Assembly: GCA_019055375.1 (NCBI GenBank)
Contig: JAHQIW010001991.1
Span: forward strand, 28,965-92,964
Direction of reading: 5' to 3'
DNA from: Parelaphostrongylus tenuis
Taxonomy: Eukaryota > Nematoda > Chromadorea > Rhabditida > Metastrongylidae
DNA length: 64,000 nucleotides
Part shown: one piece after another, positions 26,601 through 33,300 of the stretch
Layout: every line of letters starts with the position of its first letter
Position numbering within the stretch: the stretch's first letter is position 1
Translations under genes and position numbers: made by a program
The notes under the pieces: model-generated
Databases searched by the model: none
Told to the model about the DNA's origin: nothing
Seen by the model: the letters and a program-made list of their open reading frames with translations, nothing else

Positions 26601-29520
26601 ATGGATTATGGTTTTACTGGAAGCTGACGTACGCTCAATTGTTCGAGAGCTTGCAGAAGATTTAGTTATAAGCATTGGAACTGTCTCGGAGCATCCAAAG
26701 AAAATTATGTAGTCGTAGGAGTTGGCAAACAAATGCTGCAGGACTGGTTAAGAATTTAGAGAATCGCTGTTTGAATACCTTCAGCTCTTCTTAACGTACC
26801 GGAGCGCTCCGATCTCGACCTTGTTGTAACTTCCCACAAAATATAGATCCTTTATAATAAACTTTTGCGATTAAGTCAGAAATTGAAACACGGAGATTCC
26901 GCAGCACCCTTGATAACTGGAAGCGCATTAAATGAAAGTCACACATATCATTCGGTGGTTGCCGCTGACTTGGTCTATATTACCGAAATCAAGCCAAGAC
27001 CGTGACTTTTTTGAGCGGCTTAATCGACCATTAGGCCTTTAAGTTTTGGTGGCGTAACACACATACTTTTTTCTGGCTTCTCTATTTCTTATTTCGATTA
27101 ACAGTAGTTCGTTTTAGCCGGTATACGCCACTTTCAGCTGCACTTAAGAGTCGTCTCTTGGATTCCTGACAATCTATAGTAATAACGATGACATTGCTTG
27201 AAATGACGGTGCTGATAATAATGAGAATAATATAACAGTAATTATGGTAACTTTATTATGAATAGTAGTAATAGTGTTAATGATGATAGCAATAGCTGTG
27301 GTAGGGCCAAGTCGAACTGTGGTGCTGGACGGGGACAGAGATCATAATAGCTCGTTTCCTGGCAAGAACACCACTTGTTTTTGGATAGCGCATGTCCCTA
27401 ACAACCTTCAGTGACTATGTCTGTGTTGATCTTGCCTAATAATTTGCTTATTATCTATTATTAAAAGTGTTGAGTAGTTGTCTACTCTGACAATTTTCGA
27501 ATTCGATTTGAGGCTGCTAAAAAGTGTCACACGTTACCGTCTAAAATACTTAGATTCTACCACATTTGCTTTCCTGATTATATATTATGAGATAAGTTGT
27601 GTTTAATAATTTTATGCGGCAAATTATTTTGCGAATTATCCCCTAGTTCACATAATTGTTGGAGAGGAAGTATTGGAAAGGTAATCGTACTTCACGATGC
27701 AACTGGATATCCGTCCACAAAACCCCGCCCATTCTCGCTTTTACTCCTCTACAGCGAGTTTGCTGTCGCCCAGTACTTACCATTCACACTTTTCTCGTTG
27801 TCATGCAGCTTTTATGTTTTTACAAGGTATTCATTTAGTGCTTGAACGCACTCGAGAAGCCATTGCCACCTCCACTGCCACCTTCAGCACCAATTTGGGC
27901 GGAAATTTGTGTGCTTAACCTGGGGAAATTGACGGCTAGAATTTCAGAAGTGTGCAGTTACTAATAAATTGGAGGCAACTGCTGAGTCGGAGGCAAGAGT
28001 AAAAGAAAGAATTGAAAAAGAGGAACAATTACGCTTAATGGAGAGCCCAGAAGAGGTGAGAATTATTATAAAACCGAGGTGTTCACGCACGAAGGTCTAT
28101 CAGTAGTAATGCCACTTATTTGACATTATCCATTTGTATGATTGCAGTTAGACTCGGACTTGTATGATCGAGTCAGCTACTTGAATTTGATGAATCAACT
28201 CAAAGATCGCGATAATGCCAAAAAAGACAATCAACGGCGGGTTCGAGACGAGTGAGTTTCTTAGCATTCTTAATGTGTCACGAATAAGGTTGAGAGACTA
28301 TTCATAGCAACCAGGCAAGAAGTTGGCTGTGGAACTAAGGTGGTGCGGTCAATCCAGTCCTGTTCCTGGGTCCTGTTCTGGCTTAGAATTGGTTCTCACA
28401 TCGTTCTCCATTCATGATTATAGAGCTTCATATTTGCTGTTTTCCACTTTTTTAGAAGTATCCCCTTAGATATCATTCAAGCTCATTAAGCACCCTGGTG
28501 ACACCCTCTTCGCAGTAGGTAAACGCATACCAATCACTGCTATTGGCATCTGAGAAAGTGGAAATACTTCCGGTACTTAACATTTGCTTTTGTCGACATT
28601 TGTTTGCTAGGGCCTTTTTAAACTTCTATCTTCCGTCCTTGTGTAGCTTGTTTATCAGTCAAATCTCTTTTTGTCTTTCTTCAAGTGGTGTTCGTTATAT
28701 CGATACTGGGAAATATCTAACGAACAAAATCTTTCTATGTCAAAAAAGCGCTAAATGTCCTTTTCTCCAAATGAAACTTGCGCGAGGCTGATATTTCTCC
28801 CTTCAAAGTAAATGATTAACGCTTCAGCTATCTCACCTTCCTCAAATCCTAGACACGTCCTGTATCATACCATATCTGAATATTCGTTAAAATTTCACAT
28901 CTAGTAAACATCTGATACAAAATTGATCAAAACTCTAGCTATCTGATAAAAATCCACCGCTGAACTATTTGCACGAGAGGAGGAATAGATTTTTTTCTAC
29001 CGAGATTTCATAAAATTTAGTCTTCGGACTTCTTCTAAAACCCTGGTTTTTTCCCCGATTTTCTTTTTTTTGTCGTTCCAAATTTCATATCAAGAGTTCT
29101 ATATCTTGTATCCATGCACAAAGACGTGTTTATTGGTGTTGTTGCGACATGCGCTCAGCTGACTATTCGGCCGAACAATTTCTCATTGCTTATGCTCGAT
29201 GCGTTTTGGCGTTGAGAAAGGAAAACTCTCCACGTTTTAAGATCTGTGAACGCTTTCGTAATATCCGTGCATTTCCTCTTCCGACAATGTTGATATTGTT
29301 GCTACGAATCATAACGTCGTTTAGAGAACTTCTGAAACTTTCTCATTTTTCAACAGTGTTGATATTTGTTAAAAGGCTTATCCTGCTTAGTCGGCACGAG
29401 GGTGGTAGCAGTAGTAGTAGTAGTAATGGTAGTGATAGCAACAGCAACAGCAAAGGCAGTCCGATGATTGACGTTTCGGCAATTTCCTCTTCTTCAGAGT
29501 TTGGGCGTATGTTTTATTAA
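2645..29520 (+). CDS. tsc1: Hamartin (TSC1) homologue, 3' part of gene
   Basis: Hamartin is the scaffold of the TSC1-TSC2 complex that keeps Rheb and TORC1 off at the lysosome. Phase-consistent exons: 2645-2787, 4081-4153, 4247-4335, 4493-4579, 5683-5776, 6916-7020, 9724-9843, 9901-9959, 10349-10460, 10535-10621, 11781-11846, 12556-12689, 14004-14091, 14542-14646, 15210-15360, 20806-20937, 27948-28055, 28148-28251, 29391-29520. Less certain ones are listed separately. The exon at 9724 reads DILRARLILVNQHLLYER then a basic HANRNRRL block, the diagnostic start of the hamartin coiled coil. About 270 heptad-like residues follow, ending in EEHIFDLYRRVEERD, equivalent to the family's ILDLYGRLEKD. 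The last exon is Ser-rich, as in vertebrate hamartin. Upstream STEAAHFL resembles the family's segment before the coiled coil. The N-terminal core is outside the window. Phases between 15360 and 20806 are not resolved. Confidence 0.9.
2852..3150 (+). mobile_element. SINE-1 copy
   Basis: Nearly full length; GACGCAGTGATTTGAAGAA at the head and GAGAGCTTTATAC at the tail. It lies 65 bp after the first visible TSC1 exon. Confidence 0.85.
3228..3312 (+). mobile_element. SINE-2 fragment
   Basis: B box onward only (CGCGGGTTCAACTCTC), with the TTTTGCATAACACTCAGCAT tail. Confidence 0.6.
3515..3772. repeat. Family C palindromic MITE
   Basis: TACCCCTTCGGAACC start and GCGAAAGGGTTAAG end; the inner arms around TCTGCTCC / GGAGCAGACT are retained. 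Confidence 0.75.
3945..4055 (+). mobile_element. SINE-2 copy (short tRNA-derived)
   Basis: Family description: about 120 bp. Head GTAGTGCAGTGGTTAGCACG, then CTCGGAAAGGGTGAGACGC, then B box GGGTTCGATTCCCGCC, then a tail TTTTGCATATCACTCAACAT ending near a GGATGTAT motif. This copy has an excellent B box (GTGGGTTCGAATCCCGTC). Confidence 0.75.
7094..7300 (+). mobile_element. SINE-1 copy, 3' truncated
   Basis: Well-preserved head (TAGCGCAATGGTTAGAGC) and B box (GGTTGATGGTTCGATCTC); stops after the CGCGAGTCATTG block. Confidence 0.85.
7340..7432 (+). mobile_element. SINE-3-like fragment
   Basis: GACGAGTAGTTAGTGATACA followed by GGCTATCAGGAAGCAAGTGC, then a B-box-like GTTCGACTACTTC. Confidence 0.45.
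9575..9668 (+). mobile_element. SINE-2 fragment
   Basis: GTGTGTTCGACTCCCGCTTG and a TTTAGCATATTACTTAGCAT tail. Confidence 0.6.
9724..9843 (+). CDS. tsc1: TSC1 exon with the hamartin signature block
   Basis: This 40-codon exon is phase 0 on both sides, with acceptor GTCTTCCAG and donor AAG|GTATCT. It encodes RDILRARLILVNQHLLYER followed by SCRLLHANRNRRL and FGRIKLQK. The pattern LR-x2-L-x4-NQ-x-LLYER-x2-R-x2-HA-x-RNRRL is the most conserved run of hamartin and I know of no other family with it. The preceding exon (6916-7020) ends GLPMEKQ in phase 0 and joins directly. A short two-codon-scale spacing to the next exon (9901) keeps the coiled-coil register. Confidence 0.93.
9998..10298 (+). mobile_element. 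SINE-1 copy in TSC1 intron
   Basis: It fills most of the short intron between the exons ending at 9959 and starting at 10349. The tail GATCAACGCCGAGAGCTTTG is intact. Confidence 0.85.
12828..13086. repeat. Family C palindromic MITE with AT-rich centre
   Basis: TTAACTCATTCGGGGCCGTG start and CCGGAAAGGGCTAA end; the centre (12890-13020) is AT-rich and looks like an unrelated insertion. Confidence 0.65.
13225..13505 (-). mobile_element. SINE-1 copy
   Basis: The reversed head TAACCACTGCGCCACATG lies at 13479-13496. Confidence 0.8.
13688..13945 (+). mobile_element. SINE-1 copy, 5' truncated
   Basis: Begins just before the B box (TGGTCGATGGTTCGATCC) and runs to the CTCAGGGA tail. Confidence 0.85.
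14160..14462 (-). mobile_element. SINE-1 copy
   Basis: Full-length reversed copy between the TSC1 exons at 14004 and 14542; the GGCGTTGATCAATCTCTGAG tail lies on the left. Confidence 0.85.
14680..15105. repeat. Family D palindromic element
   Basis: Contains two left-type arms (14680 and 14877) before one right arm (15008-15080), so it is a rearranged or nested copy. Confidence 0.7.
15210..15360 (+). CDS. tsc1: TSC1 exon with 24-bp coding tandem repeat
   Basis: The exon opens with ERDDVLRRM, which finishes the coiled coil. Three in-frame copies of an 8-residue unit (CGPSTSSE, CGPSTSHE, CGPSTSSD) follow at 15240-15310, then a Pro/Ser-rich tail. The three 24-bp units differ at only two bases, so the array is young. 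The frame runs into TGA at 15366, so a donor must lie before it. Candidates are 15360|GTTTGT (phase 1) and 15365|GTGAGA (phase 2), and neither matches the phase of the next firm exon. Confidence 0.8.
15985..16055 (+). mobile_element. SINE-3-like fragment
   Basis: GGCGAGTGGTTAGTGATGCC matches the family head; the remainder is short. Confidence 0.4.
16440..17010. repeat. Family B fold-back repeat
   Basis: Family B: arms read GACTTTTAGTAGTCATTCGA then GCTTAAATCTC, followed by TGAAAAGGCCTTTTT, then GTAGC-x-AAAATAAAGTTGAG, with GAAGCACGAAAAGCATAT in the centre. Pieces recur across the left half of the window (about 130-570, 4740-5480, 5930-6690, 10670-11600, 12040-12320, 18380-18520, 23030-23540, 24160-24270) and at 38130-38700. 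Confidence 0.6.
17455..17560. repeat. CT-rich microsatellite
   Basis: Mixed (TC)n and (TTTC)n tract in a TSC1 intron; long frames through it on both strands are compositional artefacts. Confidence 0.9.
17775..18003. repeat. Family C palindromic MITE
   Basis: TTATCCCTTAAGGGACCGTG start and CACGGAAGGGTTAT end; repeated ATTGTTAAA motifs in both arms. Confidence 0.75.
18248..18307 (+). CDS. tsc1: Possible small TSC1 exon
   Basis: Acceptor TCTTTTCAG and donor GAG|GTCTCG enclose 20 open codons (VFYLSTRPHSYDVPRTTKNE) that are phase 0 in and out. This fits the phase-0 start of the exon at 20806. The same GTCTC-type donor is used at 7020. The link to the preceding exon at 15210 is not in phase, so another exon may be missing between them. 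Confidence 0.4.
19700..19931. repeat. Family C palindromic MITE, best copy
   Basis: The arms start TTAACCCTTTCGGGGCCGTG and end with the near-perfect complement CGAAAGGGGTAA. The whole 232 bp folds back on itself, including inner arms GACGGTCTGCTCCGTC / GAAGCAGACCGTCC. Other copies: 3515-3772, 12828-13086, 17775-18003. No coding capacity beyond chance frames. Confidence 0.85.
20070..20172 (-). mobile_element. SINE-2 copy
   Basis: The reversed head TTAACCACTGCGCTACTACG lies at 20134-20153. Confidence 0.75.
20327..20452 (+). mobile_element. SINE-2 copy
   Basis: Full length; with the copy at 20609 it forms part of a ~280-bp direct duplication. The flanking GTTGGTTGCTAACACTTG is also repeated (20280 and 20565). 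Confidence 0.85.
20609..20735 (+). mobile_element. SINE-2 copy, second of a tandem pair
   Basis: Head GTTGTGCAGTGGTTAGCACG; very similar to the copy 280 bp upstream. Confidence 0.85.
21405..21675. repeat. Family A inverted-repeat element, short form
   Basis: TTTGGTATCGTTCAATTGCG at the left and its complement at 21645-21665; both strands give mirrored frames, as expected of a palindrome. Confidence 0.75.
21690..21990 (+). mobile_element. Mariner transposase fragment
   Basis: One frame reads ILLHDNARLLVAKPPIENL, and after a frameshift VLPYPPYSCDIVPSDYHL, the central mariner D34D region. Stops and frame changes make it a dead copy. It directly abuts a family A palindromic element. Confidence 0.8.
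22098..22410 (+). mobile_element. SINE-1 copy, full length
   Basis: Head GTGTAGCGCAGCGGTAAGAG, tail CCGAGAGCTTTATCCTTCAT. One of the most complete copies. Confidence 0.9.
23598..24065. repeat. Family D palindromic element
   Basis: A ~470-bp fold-back. Left arm: TATATAGTGCAAGAGACGTG, CATTACAGCCTCATCGGTTG, GGTTCAGTCAGTTC. Right arm: GAACTGACTGATTTTAAAGG, AACTGACGAGCCCGTAATGC, ACACGTGTTTTGCACTGTAC. A second copy lies at 14680-15105 and an arm fragment at 48765-48845. Confidence 0.8.
24965..25054 (+). CDS. tsc1: Possible TSC1 exon with uncertain acceptor
   Basis: Codons up to the good donor ACG|GTAAGG at 25054 look coding (NNIDTAALRTTEESSSQEKV). Two starts are possible. One is 24965, which is phase 0 and fits both neighbouring exons but has a poor acceptor. 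The other is 24982, after TGTAG, which does not fit the phase of the exon ending at 20937. A TAA at 24947 closes the frame upstream. Confidence 0.45.
25370..25540. repeat. Degenerate TTA/ATT trinucleotide-rich tract
   Basis: Imperfect TATTA/ATTATTG repeats with T-A-only bias. A reversed-sense counterpart (AATAATGA, TAGTAGTAATAG) lies at 27170-27300. Confidence 0.6.
26021..26116. repeat. Perfect-armed hairpin with internal direct repeat
   Basis: The arms ACCACTCTTTCTACGCCACA (26021) and TGTAGCGTAGAAAGAGTGGT (26097) are complementary with one mismatch, extended inward by GCGC/GCGC. Inside, AGCGCATCTATCTGTCAG is directly repeated as AGTGCATCTGTCTGTTAG. Confidence 0.85.
26128..26245 (+). mobile_element. 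SINE-2 copy
   Basis: GTAGTGTAACGGATAGAGCA head and a CGTTTTAG-type worn B box; it follows directly on the hairpin at 26021-26116. Confidence 0.75.
26400..26900 (+). mobile_element. Mariner transposase N-terminal relic
   Basis: Frames read RRFFQKLRRSEFGVEDD and then LLEADVRSIVRELAEDL, followed by ISIGTVSEHPKKI, the helix-turn-helix part of a mariner transposase with stops after it. A 20-bp direct duplication (GTTGGTGACTATGGATTAT unit) occurs at 26570-26609. Confidence 0.65.
27839..27910 (+). CDS. tsc1: Possible proline-rich TSC1 exon
   Basis: After acceptor ATTCATTTAG, 24 codons are open in phase 0, giving a Pro-rich stretch (LEKPLPPPLPPSAP). A weak donor TGT|GTGCTT would join in phase to the firm exon at 27948. 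An overlapping frame is also open, so this is only a candidate. Confidence 0.3.
29391..29520 (+). CDS. tsc1: TSC1 terminal exon, serine-rich
   Basis: Acceptor TCCTGCTTAG is used. The first base completes the codon left by the exon ending at 28251 (…RRVRD). A Gly/Ser/Asn run (GGSSSSSSNGSDSNSNS) follows, then an acidic and hydrophobic tail and TAA at 29518-29520. Vertebrate hamartin also has a poly-Ser run near its C terminus. An ATTAAA overlapping the stop might act as the poly(A) signal. The upstream part of the longer open frame (from 29149) is intronic. Confidence 0.75.
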
Positions 29521-30242
29521 ACTATTCGAATGATTCGGTGGATAGTCGGTGGAAGTCGACGCCACCTATACCACCCACTCATTGGTCACGTCAAATAATT
29601 GAACGGAGAAAAAGCTCCAGGGCTCTCGTAATAGTGGTGTTGCAGTTTTCCTTTTGCTTCATTTTCAGATTCTCAGCGTTTATCCAAAGCGCCTTAGGAG
29701 TTTTTCGCGTTGACATTATTGACTTCTGCTCCAGAATCGTGGTAGTCACTTGAAGATCAGTTGGTAATGCCGAGAATTTTAGAAAGTCGGTCTTTTTTTT
29801 TGTGCAGATATTTCTCCTTCGTATCTCAGTGATTCGTTCTGATGATACATTGACAACGTGGATTTGTTCACTTTGATGTCTGATGTTTGTTTTGCTGTGA
29901 CTTTGCTGCGAACCATTTTATGTCGATGCCATAATAATGCGTTTCGTAGCGATAAAGTGTCCTTCCGCTGGTGGACAATAGCTAACACGCCGTGCTATTG
30001 GGAACAGAATCGCCAAGTCACGCGTTACCAACGTCTTCGTCTTTCTAAACGCTCACCCGCTCCTTAATACGGACGACAAATCATTCTGGACGGTGTTCAT
30101 CTATTTCTATAGCTTAATCATGATGTATAGTGCCTGAGGTGGTCTAACTAAGACTCGTCGTCACTGCGTTCTCTTTCCGGGTTGATTTTTAGATCAAGAA
30201 AAAGACTTTTTTTCTACTCTAATACAGTGCATAGTGTAGAAA

Positions 30243-30394
30243 ATGGATGATTATCTGATACTCCCTGATCCAAACGACGTCCCAGTCATCGATTCGGATC
30301 CCGATTTTTCACCAGCTGAGGAGGAAGACCTGGAATGGACCGAGTGGTTCAGCGATCTGCGTCGTCGTGCTGAGTCTGCTTTTTCTACACGAAG
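30243..30394 (+). CDS. twnk: First recognisable Twinkle exon (possible start)
   Basis: ATG at 30243 opens [16 protein letters not shown], and a strongly acidic stretch with [14 protein letters not shown] follows. TAG lies immediately upstream in frame. Either this is the start codon after a trans-splice acceptor (CTCTAATACAG at about 30227), or the exon is internal with acceptor GTGTAG|AAAATG. The acidic N terminus is unlike a mitochondrial presequence, and the protein is about 90 residues shorter than human Twinkle before the LWN motif. A missing upstream exon is therefore plausible. I saw no convincing one between 29521 and 30242. Confidence 0.6.
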
Positions 30395-33300
30395 GTACTA
30401 CAGATTCCACTGACATCTCATGGCATGTGATGCGTCGATATATACGAAATTTCTATAGTTTCCATGTCTTTTTATCATGAGAACGTCTAAAAGCCGCCTG
30501 ATCTTCCCTTATAAAGAATATTTTAATGAGATTTGTTTAGGAATTTTGTTTGCTAATCACCTTTCCTACCTCAGCATCCACTACAAACTTATGACTCTTA
30601 ATGCCAAGTTATTAGTAAACTGCTTTAATGTGCGTTCCAACTCAGTATTTGTCATGCCATGGTTGTTGCTACTGCACCGTCGCCTCTTATGGAACCCTTT
30701 TGGAAAATTCGTGCTGAACTCCGGATTTTTTGAGGCGTTTGTACTTTATCGCCTCGCTGACGGCCATCATCAATAATATCCCCAACGAAGTTCGCTGCTT
30801 CCACTCCGTACTGTGCGCTAGTGTTGGCGCGCCGTTTTTATCCGGCACTGCTCTATCAGGTGTGTTCGGGAGTGAACAAAATACAACACTGGGAAGTATC
30901 CGTGGTGTTCTTAGACGAGTCCATACGATAATTTTCATAACTTTCTGCAGCATGGTTTTTTGACCATCATCAGCAAAAGTAGATTCTTTGTCTGTTCAGT
31001 TCGGACGCTCCGTCGCCTCGAGTGTTGGATCAAAGTGGAATGATGCAATCTGCTCAACCTGATCCACACATCAAATATCTTTGGAATGAAAGCGTGGATA
31101 TAAGCGAAATGGCAGGCATAGAGCAAAATGACATGCTTCAACTCCGTATGATGCTTGGTATTGAGGTATGTCCTGTTCTCATATTGTGGACCGTTATCAG
31201 TGATATTTAAACATTTTTCCACTGAGAAATTCCATAGATTTTACGTTTAGCGAATTTCCACCGAAACACTATCTCGCTATAATGTCCGAGGTCACATGGA
31301 CGGCTACGACCAGCCAGCTGTGCTGTATCCAAGGTAATTCGTTTATATGGTAAGCTGCGCAGTGTTGTGATATCATAGCATGCTCAAAAATTGACTTCAT
31401 GTTCAGATATCGTGGTCTGGCTTCGCGGATTCGTATTCCAGTTGGATTGAAGGTCATTCGCAAAGTGGGAGATCGTATGGAAAAGGAGAATTATCCACTG
31501 CCTGATGAAACGCTGTGAGAGTTTGGCGTTCTTTTATGATGTACTCATTTTTGATTTCTACAACCAAAACATGTGCTTAGCACGTCTTTACGTCTCTGTA
31601 AAATCAACTAGTATTTTTGAAATATATACGCCCTGAAATCATAGTGTTCCCTTCGATGGTTTTCATGTTCAGGTGATGAGTGCCAGGTTATTTTTCTGTT
31701 TTCTCAAGTGACCTGTTTCAAAGACCTCCTACAGAAGGACGCTTTGGTATTTTCCATAATTTCAATTAAATTCCATTCTAAGAAGGTCGATCATAACACC
31801 GAGAATGACGTAGTCATTGCTACTACATTTTCGTGGTTGTGGGAAGAGGGCTGCAACAAATTTGTCTTGCAGCAAAAGACCGAAGATGTTTATCATGGAA
31901 TGGGTGAACTGAACGGTTCCCTTGAGCTTAATATGATGGCCACACGGAAGGTAATGGTGGTCTCTGATACAATGGTCACTCGTAAAGTAACAACGGTTCC
32001 GTGGGCCATATTGTTACTAAAAATCAATGATGAACTGAAAATTTCAGCGTCTTGTTGATTTTTGACCACTTTTACTTCATAAGTTGGCTAAAATTCTTGG
32101 AAAGAATTTGAGCTATGTTAGAAGAGTATGCGCTGGGATTTCCAGGATTGCAAAGTTGTCAAGTTTCAGATTGAGATTCATAAAGCATAAGTGATGGTTA
32201 TGAGCACTAAAAGGAGCAGGATCGTTTGATTACGCAATCGCCATTCATGACTCCTCTAAAGGTCACGCATATTTTGGACGTTTGGCCTCCTACGTATTGA
32301 CTTCAGTGTGTTCGCAGAACTAATTGGCGTGAATTATGCTTCCAAGGTCGTTCGCTTTTTGGCTCTTCTAAGCCTTTTTTTTACTTTCTTCGCATTTTAA
32401 GCCGAGCAAAAGGACGATGATTTCAAGAAATCAGTATGCCGCTTCTTTGCGAATTGCTGTTTACTAGGTACACTTTGATGTGCATAGGAAGCCTGAGCGA
32501 TTGAATGTTGTCTAGCTTCGCTGTTCTTTAAAGTGTCGCGAATGTGTTAATCATTACTACGGTCTTTGGTTCATTTCTGTACATTTCATCTAGTTGACTA
32601 CAATAATATTGATTCTGCGTAGTATTTCAATCGCTTTAACGAAATTTTTGTTGCTCTAAGCTGCGAGTTGGTGATGGATTCTTGCATGACGTTCAACTGG
32701 GTTTGCACGGATTTTGAGAGTCTCATGAACGGATGGCAATGACGCTGGGTTTTTCTGTTGTCGTACAATGTTAATTTCATCGTGTGTTGCAAGAAACGGG
32801 TTGATACGACTTCTTCCACCAAGTGAATTTCTAAAATTAGTTTATCTGCGTAAGCATCGATGACGTTATGATGCACTTGTTTAAGTTTACTCATTATTCC
32901 TACGTCGATATTGTTCCGGAAAACAATCATCTACGAACTTTATTAACGAATTTTGGTCGACGTGGATGCGTTTCTTTCTTCGCTCGTTTCTCATTGAGTC
33001 ATTTATCTTCTCCAGCTCAACACATATGAAACCGTATGTCGTAAAACAGAAGAATTCGTACACAGCATCTACATGTGATGAGCAAGGATGCCCAAGGTCT
33101 TTCATGAGTTGGAGAAACTCAGAGAGTTTAAATGTTCGGCATTGTCATTATAAAGGTTGGATTAGAAAGTATCGATCTTTGCTGCGTATTTTCCACCCAT
33201 CTCAGCAGTTTGCCACCTAATCGTCGTGTTTTGGACGAAAAAAATGGCAACTTGGAACAGGGAGTTCATTCTCTCAGCAATGTGACTTAACTGAGAATGA

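Noticed and set aside
29149..29390. N-terminal part of a 123-codon frame ending at 29520
   Set aside because: Only the part after the acceptor at 29390 fits the TSC1 phase; the earlier part has intron-like composition.
30687..30963. Frames on both strands in the first Twinkle intron
   Set aside because: The flanking Twinkle exons join in phase without it, and splice borders there are poor. It may be an unidentified repeat.
31708..32058. 116-codon plus frame
   Set aside because: Contains a fold-back repeat, no motif, inside a Twinkle intron.
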